Origin: Trichomonas vaginalis G3
Lineage: Eukaryota; Parabasalia; Trichomonadida; Trichomonadidae
NCBI RefSeq assembly: GCF_026262505.1
Contig: NC_067208.1
Location: 11,169,962 to 11,233,961, forward strand
Direction of reading: 5' to 3'
Length of the DNA: 64,000 nucleotides
Every line of letters starts with the position of its first letter. The first letter of the stretch is position 1. The notes beneath the pieces were generated by a model. It saw only the letters and a program-made list of their open reading frames with translations. It was not told the origin of the DNA and did no database searches. Of this stretch, positions 1 through 8,523 are shown one piece after another. Both the position numbers and the translations under genes were made by a program.

Positions 1-261
1 CTCTTGGTCTCTCTTGGATTGAGATTGAGATTGGAATTGCTGGGGTGGAGCTTGCTGGAACATCCAAGGGTTGGGGAAGTAAGGCATAGGTTGAGGAGGG
101 TAGTTCGGGAAGCCTTGTGGTGGGTAGTAACCTTGAGGTGGAAATTGGTAGTAATTCGGAGGTACTTGCTGGAACTGAGGTTGCTGAGGAGACTGTTGTG
201 GTTCTGCAGCTTTCGGTTCTTCTGGCTTTGGAAGGCATTCAGGAAGAGGAACGTCAGTCAT
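1..261 (-). CDS. Polinton Pro/Gln-rich protein, N-terminal part (runs off left edge)
   Basis: An open minus-strand frame begins with ATG at 261 and stays open for 87 codons to the window edge. The protein starts MTDVPLPECLPKPEEP and then becomes strongly rich in proline, glutamine, tyrosine and phenylalanine, with repeated PQG/PPQ and YYP motifs; this looks like a disordered virion or DNA-associated protein. It is divergent from the gene at 508, with the repeat-filled 262-507 spacer between them. No known family is recognised. The frame is preferred over the antisense frame because it has a natural start and a biased, coherent composition. Confidence 0.6.
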   Translation of the reverse strand, partial: MTDVPLPECLPKPEEPKAAEPQQSPQQPQFQQVPPNYYQFPPQGYYPPQGFPNYPPQPMPYFPNPWMFQQAPPQQFQSQSQSKRDQE

Positions 262-507
262 CCGTTTGTGTCCTGTCGGAAGGAAAATTTTTTCCTGTCG
301 GATGGAAAAACTTTTCCTGTCGGATGGAAAAACTTTTTCTGTCGGAAGGAAAAATTTTTCTGAAGTTCGACAAAAAAGTTCTCAATTTTCGAAAATTTGA
401 ATGGTTTACGGACGGACAACTGGAAGAGTTCTTCCTGTCGTCGGGAAAAATTTTTCCCTTTGTCCGGAAAATTTTTTCCAGTTGTCGGGAAAATATTTTC
501 CTGTCGG
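262..507. repeat. CCTGTCGGATGGAAAAA imperfect repeats in a divergent intergenic region
   Basis: The spacer between two divergent element genes is built of about ten imperfect copies of a 15-20 base motif (CCTGTCGGAAGGAAAAATTT and variants), several joined as inverted pairs such as GGAAAAATTTTTCC. It contains no credible gene of its own. By position it probably serves as the promoter or regulatory region for the flanking genes, or as a replication or packaging site; this is inference. Confidence 0.6.
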
Positions 508-882
508 ATGGAAGGACTCGGAATGCCAGAAGGATTTGACGAGGCAATTTACCTCATTGAACTTAACGACTGCGTAAAAGACTACTTGCGCAAGGTCATG
601 AAGCCCAAGGTCAAGTTCACCACTATTTCTGGAAGGTCTACACTTCAGCTCGAGACTTCGACTGGAATTCCAATTCAAATACCAGACGGGACAGCCTACG
701 ATGGCATAAAGGACGCCAAAAGAGAAGCTCTTGTTAAGTTCCTAAACAAACGTCCTTGGATAAAAATACCAAACAAGGAGAACCCCCTACCCCATATGAA
801 ATTGGCAATTCAGTCTCTCCTTCACTTCTCGGGTCAGCCGTTCTACATAACCTCAGAAGGCGACATTCAGCCAGTTCAGTAA
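508..882 (+). CDS. Polinton hypothetical protein, 124 aa
   Basis: The frame is open further upstream, but that part translates the repeat array, so the ATG at 508 (MEGLGMPEGFDEAIY) is the sensible start. The 124-residue product is a compact acidic/basic mix without membrane segments and with no motif I can name. It is the first of four consecutive plus-strand genes (508, 909, 1228, 1845) with gaps of 22-32 bases. The stop is embedded in TAAAC, fitting the trichomonad UAAA poly(A) signal that overlaps stop codons. Confidence 0.55.
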   Translation: MEGLGMPEGFDEAIYLIELNDCVKDYLRKVMKPKVKFTTISGRSTLQLETSTGIPIQIPDGTAYDGIKDAKREALVKFLNKRPWIKIPNKENPLPHMKLAIQSLLHFSGQPFYITSEGDIQPVQ

Positions 883-908
883 ACATCTCATTTTAACTTC
901 ACTTTTTT

Positions 909-1205
909 ATGTTTTTACTCACACTCGTACTCACCAGGTTTGTGTACAACTATTTCAACTGTGAACCTTGTATTGACCGGTCTTCCTGTAAATGCAAGTT
1001 TGGTCAATACACAGTTTATGGTGGCAAGAAGGACAGTGGGGAATGTTATTCTGACATCTGTTGTTGCTACTGTCAGATAACTAAAATTACAGACCCACCT
1101 CCCCCAAGAACTCCAACACCAACACTCAAATTGCCAAAGACTCATGTGAAGAAGAAGCCTTCTGGTAAGTTTCTTATAGCCATATACATGGCACGCTTTG
1201 AGTAA
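909..1205 (+). CDS. Polinton Cys-rich small protein, 98 aa
   Basis: The ATG at 909 follows TTCACTTTTTT directly, the same leader type as the next two genes, which supports expression. The product has a hydrophobic N-terminus (MFLLTLVLTRFVYNYF), then nine cysteines within about 40 residues and a proline/lysine-rich tail, as a small secreted or disulfide-bonded protein would. No family is recognised. The antisense frame 915-1220 is also open and reads like a beta-rich protein, so strand choice rests on the leader and on co-orientation with its neighbours. Confidence 0.5.
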   Translation: MFLLTLVLTRFVYNYFNCEPCIDRSSCKCKFGQYTVYGGKKDSGECYSDICCCYCQITKITDPPPPRTPTPTLKLPKTHVKKKPSGKFLIAIYMARFE

Positions 1206-1227
1206 AAACATTTTTTTCATTTTTTGA

Positions 1228-1812
1228 ATGAAGCAAGTTAAATTCGTCCCACACCAATCTCAATGGACCGATGAAGAGTTTCAAGCTATGGTTGAAGGTG
1301 TTGGGAACGACATAGACGGCGAACTTGAAGGAGCTCAAACCACAATTGCAACCAAAATTGCAGAAGTCAAGGAACAGATAGCTCCACTTAAGGCAACTAA
1401 AGCAACCCTTGACCTCATGGATACTTACCGTTTAGAAGTAAAGAGTGGAATAAGACAATTAAAATTGAAACTTCTAAACTACGAAGCTATACTCCAAAAG
1501 TTAGCAGAAATGAGAAGACTTTACCAGAGCTACTTACATGTAAGGGACTTACCTTCAAGCAGTCCGACCAAAGATGAATTTTCTGACATTGTCCCAATTT
1601 TGTCCGAATGTCAGCTCAGATGTTTTGAACTGCTCCCAAGATATCCAGAATATGAACGTTTGCCTGAACTCTTCCGCAATCTCAAAAAACGTTTTTTGGT
1701 TCTCATGTTCGAAACTTTTATCGGAAGAGACAACAAACGTTCAGAAGAAGAACAAGATATTATTTTAAACTTGTTGTATGACTTAACCGTCATAACAAGC
1801 TTTTTGAAGTAA
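1228..1812 (+). CDS. Polinton coiled-coil protein, 194 aa
   Basis: The ATG at 1228 follows TTCATTTTTTGA, an initiator-like leader. The product is mostly helical, with a likely coiled coil at about residues 35-100 (alternating lysine, glutamate, leucine and isoleucine), then a helical C-terminal half. There is no signal peptide or membrane segment. It lies between the Cys-rich gene and the HNH gene on the same strand with 22- and 32-base gaps. Function is unknown; a structural or DNA-packaging role is only a guess. Confidence 0.6.
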   Translation: MKQVKFVPHQSQWTDEEFQAMVEGVGNDIDGELEGAQTTIATKIAEVKEQIAPLKATKATLDLMDTYRLEVKSGIRQLKLKLLNYEAILQKLAEMRRLYQSYLHVRDLPSSSPTKDEFSDIVPILSECQLRCFELLPRYPEYERLPELFRNLKKRFLVLMFETFIGRDNKRSEEEQDIILNLLYDLTVITSFLK

Positions 1813-1844
1813 AACCGTCATTCTCAAACCACTTCATTTTTTCG

Positions 1845-2549
1845 ATGTCCGAACAAGCACCGAAGCCAAACTCAATGGAAGATGTCGCTGCATGGTTGCC
1901 AGACAAGCGCCCACTTCAACTTCAAATTATGAATTTGAAAGCTCATCTGACAAACACCGTTAAGACTCTCCAAAGTAGTCTTATGTCAGAGATGAAGGGA
2001 CTTAAAGGTGAGTTCCTCATGAACCAAGCTTCCAATGAGAAAGTCCTGAACGATTTCGCGGAAACCTTGCGCCATTACGACACAGAGAACCGAAACCTTG
2101 CCCGACTCATCTACCGTTTCTTCGAAGAGATTGACACCATCTGGGCGGCACTTGGAAAGGACAGAACATGCAACACCGTAATTCGTGAACACAGAATTGC
2201 CGAAGGTATTATCAAAGTAGAAGAAGAAGAGGAAGAAGAGAAACACGAAGAAGAAGAGGAAGAAGAAGTTCCTGAAGCCGCTACATGGGCAACCCTTGTT
2301 GCCGATGACGGTTACGAAATTTCCCAACCCTACCCATACAAAATCCGCAACAAGGAGACAGGCAAGGTTCTTACCCCAGTTCTCAACAACTTGGGACACT
2401 TGAACCTTAACCTTCGGAATCGCGGTTCAATTTCCATGGGCAAGCTTGTCGCAATTCAATGGGTTCCAAATCCAGACAAGAAGACGAAGGTCAGACACAT
2501 TGACGGTGACAAGCTCAACAACCGTAAGGAGAACCTCGAGTGGTTCTAA
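1845..2549 (+). CDS. HNH endonuclease-like protein (Polinton cargo), 234 aa
   Basis: The C-terminal 80 residues read as a phage-type HNH domain: a beta-hairpin region (YEISQPYPYKIRNK), a GKLVAIQWVPNPD strand-turn, and the signature RHIDGDKLNNRKENLEW at about residues 217-233. Such domains bind a divalent metal and cut DNA in homing endonucleases and phage nucleases. The N-terminal part is a helical region followed by a glutamate run at about 125-145, which suggests a linker. The start follows TTCATTTTTTCG. It ends the plus-strand block and converges on the minus-strand gene at 2598. Confidence 0.78.
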   Translation: MSEQAPKPNSMEDVAAWLPDKRPLQLQIMNLKAHLTNTVKTLQSSLMSEMKGLKGEFLMNQASNEKVLNDFAETLRHYDTENRNLARLIYRFFEEIDTIWAALGKDRTCNTVIREHRIAEGIIKVEEEEEEEKHEEEEEEEVPEAATWATLVADDGYEISQPYPYKIRNKETGKVLTPVLNNLGHLNLNLRNRGSISMGKLVAIQWVPNPDKKTKVRHIDGDKLNNRKENLEWF

Positions 2550-2597
2550 GAGTAAAAAAAAATTATTTTAGGGGAAACCCCAAGTAAATTTAAGTTT

Positions 2598-2855
2598 TTA
2601 TTTTTGGTGAGAGTACCAATTTTGGAATGTGAAGACCACATCCCAACCTCTGTACGTGAGTCTTGGGTCCACGTCTAAGACGCTTCTGTAGCAATTCCAA
2701 GCCCGAGCAAATTCAATTGTCAACCACTCGTCTCCTCTGTAGTCTGTAATCCATTCTTTGAAGAGACGGTCGAGTTCGGGCTTGGAATATCTCTTGTCTG
2801 GGTCCGAGACCAACATTTGGTTGAACTGGACGAAGCGCTCAGGGATGTACGCCAT
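2598..2855 (-). CDS. Polinton hypothetical protein, 85 aa
   Basis: A small open frame starting MAYIPERFVQFNQML, rich in tryptophan, arginine and tyrosine, probably helical. The ATG is preceded by AAAAAGTGACATTTTTTTA, which includes the AAAAGTGAC motif also seen near host starts and at the element's right end. It lies between the HNH gene (convergent) and the polymerase frame (same strand, 31-base gap). No family is recognised. Confidence 0.5.
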   Translation of the reverse strand: MAYIPERFVQFNQMLVSDPDKRYSKPELDRLFKEWITDYRGDEWLTIEFARAWNCYRSVLDVDPRLTYRGWDVVFTFQNWYSHQK

Positions 2856-2886
2856 TAAAAAAATGTCACTTTTTAAAAAAACGTTT

Positions 2887-4290
2887 TTACTTCATGCAAT
2901 GTTTTATTTCTGTGCCGTCTTCAAGTATGCCCCAGTACTTACGCTTGGAGAGGACATGAACTTCGGTGAAAATTTTGTCCAATTTGAATCGACCCATCTT
3001 TTCACCGACCATACCCATTTCAATGAGTTTGTTGTATCCTTCTTCGTTCGTCATGAGTGCGTCAATGTTCTCATAGTAAACCTTGACTTTCGATTTGACT
3101 TCGGAGAAGAATTTGTTGTACTCGTCAAGGACTGCCTTTGCGAACTGAGGGTAAGACCAATGTTCGACAATAGGTTTTAATGTGGTTACTAAGCCACTTT
3201 GACCTTGAGTGAATTCGTACTTCAAAACAAAAGGAGAAAACCTTTCAACAAAGTTGTCGACCTTCTCATAATGTTTACTCTTCATCTCTTGAGGTTTCTT
3301 AATGGAATATCCCCATGTCGAATTCATAAGCAATTTGAGTGTCATTGCAAGTTTGGGGTTTGAAGCTTTCCTAATATCATACAGTTGTTGTATGACTTTT
3401 CCAACTGTATAGTTCCTTCCCGGGAACTCACCATCTTCGTTTGGAATTCCAGTCGGAATATATTGGACAAACCTCATGTACGCAGCGTTAAGGTCGACAT
3501 AGTATATCTTTTCGTTTGAGTCGAACTTGTCGCAACCAATTGGTCCAGTTTGTGGAAATTCAAGTGAGTCTCTTATCTTCTGAGAAACTTCTCCTGTTAT
3601 CTCATAAACATCGTCGAAGCAACCTGTTTCATATAAAACCTTCTGACCTAACTCAGATGCTCTCCAATACAATTTGACGTCAATTGGATGTCTCAATGGA
3701 AGTTTGTTTATAGCATCTTGAAGTTCTTGCAACCTCATTGGAAGTTCTTCTGGTTCAGGTTGGTATCCGAACAATCCAACTCCTTGTGGAACTGTGTACT
3801 TCTTTTGTACTAGAACTTTGTCTGGAACAACTTTTGGTCTTGCTAACAATGAAAAGTTTGTTTCGTCTTTTGGTACAAAAGTTTCTGTCAGCTTGTCATC
3901 TGGAATTGGTTCCAACAAACCTTTCTCGAAAAGAATGTTTACAGCTCTGACAATGTTGCACTTACTTTTACCAAAGAATGGGTTTGTAAGACTTTCGTTC
4001 AACATGAAGTGGTTGTGGACAATTACAATCTTCAACCATGGTAAGTCTTTGTCAACAACATAGTCGTCATGTGAAGAACCTTTAGCTGTAGGTATGTTGA
4101 CTTGGATATTGACATTTGCCAACGGTGCAATTTTTGCCAATTGACCTCTGAGAATGTACCTTGTCTTCACACATGACTCAAGATACTTCATCTTCTCATC
4201 TGTAACAAGACCAGAGTTCCTGAGACATGTAAGAATGCAAGGTTCGTTGACAATTGTTTCAATTGAATTGTAAATTCCATACCTTGTCAA
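2887..4290 (-). CDS. Polinton DNA polymerase B (protein-primed), polymerase region
   Basis: The frame carries the palm motifs of protein-primed family B polymerases in order: motif A region YYVDLNAAYMRFVQ (about residues 260-275), motif B LKLLMNSTWGYSIKK (about 315-330), and a motif C region YYENIDAL at about 400. This enzyme replicates Polinton DNA from a terminal protein. The frame is shorter than a full Polinton PolB, so it is a partial fossil gene. Its 5' part abuts another minus-strand frame at 4308-5039. It is the element's strongest family marker together with the integrase. Confidence 0.8.
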   Translation of the reverse strand: MTRYGIYNSIETIVNEPCILTCLRNSGLVTDEKMKYLESCVKTRYILRGQLAKIAPLANVNIQVNIPTAKGSSHDDYVVDKDLPWLKIVIVHNHFMLNESLTNPFFGKSKCNIVRAVNILFEKGLLEPIPDDKLTETFVPKDETNFSLLARPKVVPDKVLVQKKYTVPQGVGLFGYQPEPEELPMRLQELQDAINKLPLRHPIDVKLYWRASELGQKVLYETGCFDDVYEITGEVSQKIRDSLEFPQTGPIGCDKFDSNEKIYYVDLNAAYMRFVQYIPTGIPNEDGEFPGRNYTVGKVIQQLYDIRKASNPKLAMTLKLLMNSTWGYSIKKPQEMKSKHYEKVDNFVERFSPFVLKYEFTQGQSGLVTTLKPIVEHWSYPQFAKAVLDEYNKFFSEVKSKVKVYYENIDALMTNEEGYNKLIEMGMVGEKMGRFKLDKIFTEVHVLSKRKYWGILEDGTEIKHCMK

Positions 4291-4307
4291 GTCAATGTCA
4301 GACTTAT

Positions 4308-5039
4308 TTATGAACGGAAGTATCCAGCATGTTGTCTGACTGCTTGAGGTTTAGGTTGGTACCATTCGAACTTGACACTTGCAATTCCTTCAATTGCATT
4401 CAAAATGTCTGAGTCGGAGTCAACCATTTGTACTCTCTTTGTAGTCTTGAAAGCGTCAAGAAGTTTTGCGGCTGTTTGTTCATTGCCATGTGCATAGTAA
4501 ATGTGACCATCCAAATCTGTTATGGTCAATCTGAGATTGTGTCCTTTCTTATTTCCGTCTTGAATTGCAGCAAGTACACCCATGAAGCCTTCTTTGTTCT
4601 TTCCTTCGTCAAAGTTTACTGTAAAGGTTCGACCAGATGTAATTTGACTTCTAACTTCACGAGACTTTTCATATGAATATCTTGTTCTTTCCATGGGAGC
4701 ATGTGCGTCTTCACCTTTTCCTTTTTTCCTTCTCAAAGGATGCAATTGTTCGTCATGTTTCCAGTAGAATCTGGCAAAGCCGTCGTGTCCTTCAACTTGA
4801 GGTTCACTAACATCGAAAGGCATGTCCATAAGACGTTCTTCTTCTAACCTCTCTAGTCTGTTTGGATAATTGGCACGTGCTATTTCCAAATCCATTTCGT
4901 AGCGAAGATCAGACAATTTGTCATAGACTTTTATGGGTCTTCCTTTCTTATATTTAAAATTCTTCGAAACTCTCCAACCATATCTTTGTAACTCTGCTTT
5001 TATTCTAGCAGACTTTCTATCCATTCTATATGGGGGCAT
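4308..5039 (-). CDS. Polinton minus-strand frame upstream of PolB, 243 aa
   Basis: The open frame begins MPPYRMDRKSARIKAE after an ATTTTTATAAAA leader. The N-terminal half is basic; the C-terminal half has mixed alpha/beta composition (for example GHNLRLTITDLDGHIYY and a following helix). It lies directly upstream of the polymerase frame on the same strand. It could belong to the polymerase region or be a separate DNA-binding protein; the sequence alone does not settle this and I recognise no catalytic motif. Confidence 0.5.
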   Translation of the reverse strand: MPPYRMDRKSARIKAELQRYGWRVSKNFKYKKGRPIKVYDKLSDLRYEMDLEIARANYPNRLERLEEERLMDMPFDVSEPQVEGHDGFARFYWKHDEQLHPLRRKKGKGEDAHAPMERTRYSYEKSREVRSQITSGRTFTVNFDEGKNKEGFMGVLAAIQDGNKKGHNLRLTITDLDGHIYYAHGNEQTAAKLLDAFKTTKRVQMVDSDSDILNAIEGIASVKFEWYQPKPQAVRQHAGYFRS

Positions 5040-5067
5040 TTTTATAAAAATAAAAAAAAAATTTTCT

Positions 5068-5652
5068 TTACTTTACATAACCGCCTGCTGCCATAAGTCT
5101 TTGACGCCAACCCATACCAGCTAATGAAGGTTGACTTGGTTTAGTTTGGAAACTAAACTTTGGTTTTGGTTTATCTTCAGTTTTTGGTTTTTCTTCTTCT
5201 ATCGGTTTTTCGTCACTTTTCGGTTCCTCTGACTTTACTTCACTTGCAGGAACAGTTGTGTCGTCAACATCTTCATAAATATCATATGCCATTTGTTTTT
5301 GTTTTCCTTTCAACTTTTTGTGTTTGTTGTAAAGTTTAGAATATTTCGACTCTAAGTCAATGAGATGTTCTATAATGAACTGTTGGTCAGTGAAGTAAAC
5401 TTTTCCATCTGTTGTCTCGAAAGCTCCTTCAGACTTCAATATTTTATTTGTGAGAGTCTGTTTCTTTTTTGAGATACTAGCCGTTCCATTTCTATGAAAA
5501 GTGACTTTATAGTTAGAGTTTGTATTTCCAGACCTGGCACTTTCTATTATTGAATTTTTCTCTTCATCTGTAAGTTCTTTGACAGGTTTTGACAATGGTT
5601 CTGAACTTTTTGTTTGTGGTGTCAAATCTACGGTTTCAACTTCTTCAGTCAT
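5068..5652 (-). CDS. Polinton hypothetical charged protein, 194 aa
   Basis: The frame opens MTEEVETVDLTPQTKSSEP after the leader TTTTTTACTGAGATGAA. A lysine-rich middle with a likely coiled coil (about residues 105-125) is followed by an acidic, Lys/Pro/Glu-rich low-complexity tail and a short end GMGWRQRLMAAGGYVK that looks like a conserved peptide. Such tails are common in virion core or scaffold proteins, but no family is recognised. Confidence 0.55.
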   Translation of the reverse strand: MTEEVETVDLTPQTKSSEPLSKPVKELTDEEKNSIIESARSGNTNSNYKVTFHRNGTASISKKKQTLTNKILKSEGAFETTDGKVYFTDQQFIIEHLIDLESKYSKLYNKHKKLKGKQKQMAYDIYEDVDDTTVPASEVKSEEPKSDEKPIEEEKPKTEDKPKPKFSFQTKPSQPSLAGMGWRQRLMAAGGYVK

Positions 5653-5671
5653 TTCATCTCAGTAAAAAATT

Positions 5672-5836
5672 TTAGTTTGGTTTGTTTTCAACTGGTTGTT
5701 GTTGTGGAGGTGGGATAATTCCTTTAATAATATCATTCAGTTTCACATGCTGAGCCTGACTATATGGTATCGGTTTAAATGCTGGAAGCCGACAAATCCA
5801 TCTTGAACTCATTTGTCTCAATGCTGCATTGTTCAT
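5672..5836 (-). CDS. Polinton small protein, 54 aa
   Basis: A short frame starts MNNAALRQMSSRWICR, with a basic N-terminus and an IPPPQQQP proline/glutamine tail. It is supported by its leader TTTTTTATTGAGATGAA, which is almost the same as the leader of the gene at 5652, and by fitting exactly in the gap between two same-strand genes (19-base gaps on both sides). Function unknown. Confidence 0.45.
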   Translation of the reverse strand: MNNAALRQMSSRWICRLPAFKPIPYSQAQHVKLNDIIKGIIPPPQQQPVENKPN

Positions 5837-5855
5837 TTCATCTCAATAAAAAACT

Positions 5856-6257
5856 TTACATTCCCCACGTTTGAGGCGGTTGAGGTTGGTTATTGTTTAC
5901 CCACTGTTGTGCATGGTTATATCCTCTGTTAAAGAATCTTTCACCTTGGTTCATATAGTGTCCTGCTTGGTTATAGTAGTCATTTGCTTTGTTATAATAG
6001 TTTCCTGCTTGTCTTCCTACATTGTCCATCCATCCTTGAACTTTTCCTCTTGTTTCAGGATTTGGAATAAGATTTGTTGCATCTCGTGCTGCATCCCAAC
6101 CTTTCTGTACAGTTTGTATAATAGGTTGTGCTTTCTCTTTAAGTATACCTAATGTACTCAAAATCTTCCTTCCAACTCCAAATACACCTCTGGCTATTGT
6201 TCCCACTGCGGGCAAAAATCTGGATGCAACTCCTGCTAATGCGCCAAATAAACCCAT
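5856..6257 (-). CDS. Polinton minor-capsid-like amphipathic protein, 133 aa
   Basis: The N-terminus MGLFGALAGVASRFLPAVG is glycine/alanine-rich and amphipathic, followed by a helical middle and a C-terminal run of tyrosine/asparagine/glutamine repeats (YYNQAGHYMNQ type) ending in a proline-rich tail. This layout resembles membrane-active minor capsid proteins of adenovirus/Polinton type, but the assignment is from general character only. The leader is ATTTTTTACCCTATAAGAA. It is divergent from the integrase gene, with only 17 bases between the two start codons. Confidence 0.5.
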   Translation of the reverse strand: MGLFGALAGVASRFLPAVGTIARGVFGVGRKILSTLGILKEKAQPIIQTVQKGWDAARDATNLIPNPETRGKVQGWMDNVGRQAGNYYNKANDYYNQAGHYMNQGERFFNRGYNHAQQWVNNNQPQPPQTWGM

Positions 6258-6274
6258 TTCTTATAGGGTAAAAA

Positions 6275-7234
6275 ATGACGAATCCAAACAAGGACCCGTA
6301 TGTTTCTAAAGCGACAAAGAAAGCACTCATGATAAAAATCTTTAGTTCAACACCAAATGCTTGGTTTATGGATATCTTGGAAAACATTCCGAGGTATAGA
6401 GAAGATGGACCACCATACTGGCTAATATTTGTCGGTCAAAACGCAAGATACTGTGAAGCCATACCATTATGGTCCAAAAATATTTTAGATGTGAAAACTG
6501 CTTTGACAATATTCGTTGACAAATACCATCCAACAAAACTGACATCTGACTGTGAAAGTTCTTTCAAATCAGATGATATTAAAAACTATCTGCGTTCAAA
6601 AAATGTAAACCAATATTTCATTGTCGACCAAAACCATTCTGCTCTTGGTGTCATTGGCGGATGTATAAAAATGTTAAGAGACTTAAACCAACCACAAGGT
6701 GGTGAAGCAAATGAAATGTCATATGACGACAAGTATAGACACTTCTCCATGGCAAAGATGAGACAAGTTTTAAATATTTACAATAACCGTAAACAAAAAG
6801 GTTTGGGAAACCACTCCCCCGAAGAAATGAAAAACAACCCTGACTTAGAGAAAGACTATATATTTAATAATTTAGTCAAAAGAGACAAACAAGAAAGAAT
6901 GCCGGGCTTCAAACTTCAGAAAGGTGACAAAGTAAAAATAGAAATACCTAAACGCGACCCATATGAAAATACTATTGACTATGACAACAATGGGAACCCG
7001 ACAGGTACCCACATTCGTGTTCGTAAAAATAGAAGAAAATATACAAGAGAATATTATGAAGTTTTAGGCAAACATGGCAAAATGTACACACTGCAAGCAG
7101 AAGATAAAACTACTATTGTCAGACCTCGTTTCAAACTTGTCAAAGTTCAAGGTGGTATACTTTCAAAGACAGTTCCTAACAAATATAAGACAACTCCAGA
7201 CGAATATGCTAAAGAAGTTGAAAATGACGACTAA
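6275..7234 (+). CDS. Polinton integrase (retroviral-type, rve), 319 aa
   Basis: This reads as the integrase typical of trichomonad Mavericks: an RNase H-like core with WFMDILENIP near residue 28, a central TSDCESSFKSDDIKNYL region (about residues 89-105), and a C-terminal basic SH3/chromo-like part (FKLQKGDKVKIEIPKR, about 205-220, and KHGKMYTLQAEDK, about 268-280). The enzyme inserts the element into host DNA. It is plus-strand while its neighbours on both sides are minus-strand, and its 3' end overlaps the convergent tail-fibre-like gene by 4 bases. Confidence 0.8.
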   Translation: MTNPNKDPYVSKATKKALMIKIFSSTPNAWFMDILENIPRYREDGPPYWLIFVGQNARYCEAIPLWSKNILDVKTALTIFVDKYHPTKLTSDCESSFKSDDIKNYLRSKNVNQYFIVDQNHSALGVIGGCIKMLRDLNQPQGGEANEMSYDDKYRHFSMAKMRQVLNIYNNRKQKGLGNHSPEEMKNNPDLEKDYIFNNLVKRDKQERMPGFKLQKGDKVKIEIPKRDPYENTIDYDNNGNPTGTHIRVRKNRRKYTREYYEVLGKHGKMYTLQAEDKTTIVRPRFKLVKVQGGILSKTVPNKYKTTPDEYAKEVENDD

Positions 7235-8394
7235 GCAATTCTATACCATGCGTAAACTGTCATGTAAGGTGGCATGTAGTCTTTACTTTGTCCCGTTGTT
7301 TGTGTATATCCTGAAACGAAATGTATATGGTTTCCTTCTCCCTGAGTGTCACTCCAGTAACAATTTATAGCAAACTTAACGTCGTCTTTAACATCATATC
7401 CTTTACCTTTTTTCATTCCTGACCAATCCCAATATCTATGCTTATGCCAACCTGATTGAGATGTACTTAATCTTATGTAATGACTGTGTGCAGGTAAATT
7501 TTCACCTGAAATCGTTTTACTTCCACCTGTTTCCTTTGAAGAGTTTGCACAATACAAAAACCTGTCGACTATTTGAGTCCAAGTTCCAAAACCAAGTACT
7601 ACTTCTGGTCTGGTAGAGTTCATTGAAACATATAATGAGCCAACCGGGTAAATAAGATTCGGCAAAATTTGTTTAAGCACATTGAGTTCCTGTCTTAGAT
7701 GCATAATGTCATCTAACTTTTCGTGAAGTTCATTTACGTCATAGATGTTATGTGTATGATGTTTTTGTGGATATGTTCCTTCTGTCCATGCGAAAATATA
7801 TTCTTTTGTTGCATCTACATATCCAGCTATCCATGTCGAGTCTGCTTTTGTATTCCTTAACTCTGTAACACCTTTCTCAAGCTCTTTCAACTGTTGTCCA
7901 TCTTCCATTAAAGCTCTGTCATGACTTGAAACCGTTTGTGCCAACATATCTACAGTTTCTTTGTCAGCTTTGTCATCTAACTTTTCTTGAAGTTCATTTA
8001 CGTCAGAGATGTTATGTGTATGATTTTTGTCGGCTTTATTTGAAACATCTATGTCAAGTCTTTGCAAATGGACACTATCTTCCATTAAACCTCTGGTATG
8101 ACTTGAAACCGTTTGTGCCAACATATCTACAGTTTCTTTGTCAGCTTTATTTTCAACATCCTCTTTTGTTGCATATGTTGCATCTGCTCTGTCATGTTCT
8201 TCTTGAACTTTTTCAATGACATATTCTTTGTCAGCTTTGTTGTCAACATCTGCTTTCAAAAGAAGTTCATTTATAGGTTTCTCGTTTAAAGTTCCTTTTG
8301 TTGGATTTATACAGACAGTATTGTTCTTCTTGTCTTGAAATAGAAACTCATCTGTTAAAGGGTTTAATGTCAGTTTTAAGTTTCCTTCTTTCAA
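7231..8394 (-). CDS. Phage gp10/tail-collar-like fibre protein in a Polinton
   Basis: The N-terminal two thirds (residues 40-235) hold repeated NKADKETVDMLAQTVSSH-type modules with coiled-coil character and two HTHNI.DVNEL.EKLDD repeats, as in phage fibres. The C-terminal third follows the phage baseplate gp10/collar pattern: IYPVGSLYVSMNST (248-261), FGTWTQIVDRFL (269-280), GENLPAHSHYI (297-307) and a final PPYMTVYAWYRIA. In phages this fold is in receptor-binding or baseplate fibres. The 5' end of the gene is unclear in this copy. It may be a virion attachment protein of the Polinton, which is inference. Confidence 0.72.
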   Translation of the reverse strand: MKEGNLKLTLNPLTDEFLFQDKKNNTVCINPTKGTLNEKPINELLLKADVDNKADKEYVIEKVQEEHDRADATYATKEDVENKADKETVDMLAQTVSSHTRGLMEDSVHLQRLDIDVSNKADKNHTHNISDVNELQEKLDDKADKETVDMLAQTVSSHDRALMEDGQQLKELEKGVTELRNTKADSTWIAGYVDATKEYIFAWTEGTYPQKHHTHNIYDVNELHEKLDDIMHLRQELNVLKQILPNLIYPVGSLYVSMNSTRPEVVLGFGTWTQIVDRFLYCANSSKETGGSKTISGENLPAHSHYIRLSTSQSGWHKHRYWDWSGMKKGKGYDVKDDVKFAINCYWSDTQGEGNHIHFVSGYTQTTGQSKDYMPPYMTVYAWYRIA

Positions 8395-8523
8395 TGACTC
8401 AGATATCTTAGAATAGTTTGAAAAGTTTGTGTGTTCTTATTTAGAGCTTGCATAATGAGTTGTCGGTTGTGTTGTATTTCTCTCATAGACGCTGTTCATT
8501 TGACATTTTTATTATAGATAAAA

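Noticed and set aside
254-547. Minus-strand frame of 97 residues across the repeat spacer
   Set aside because: It translates the GGAAAAA repeats (FSRQLEK/RKIFPSDRK) and has no independent support.
915-1220. Minus-strand open frame of 101 residues
   Set aside because: The plus-strand frame at 909 has a proper leader and the same direction as its neighbours; kept only as a finding.
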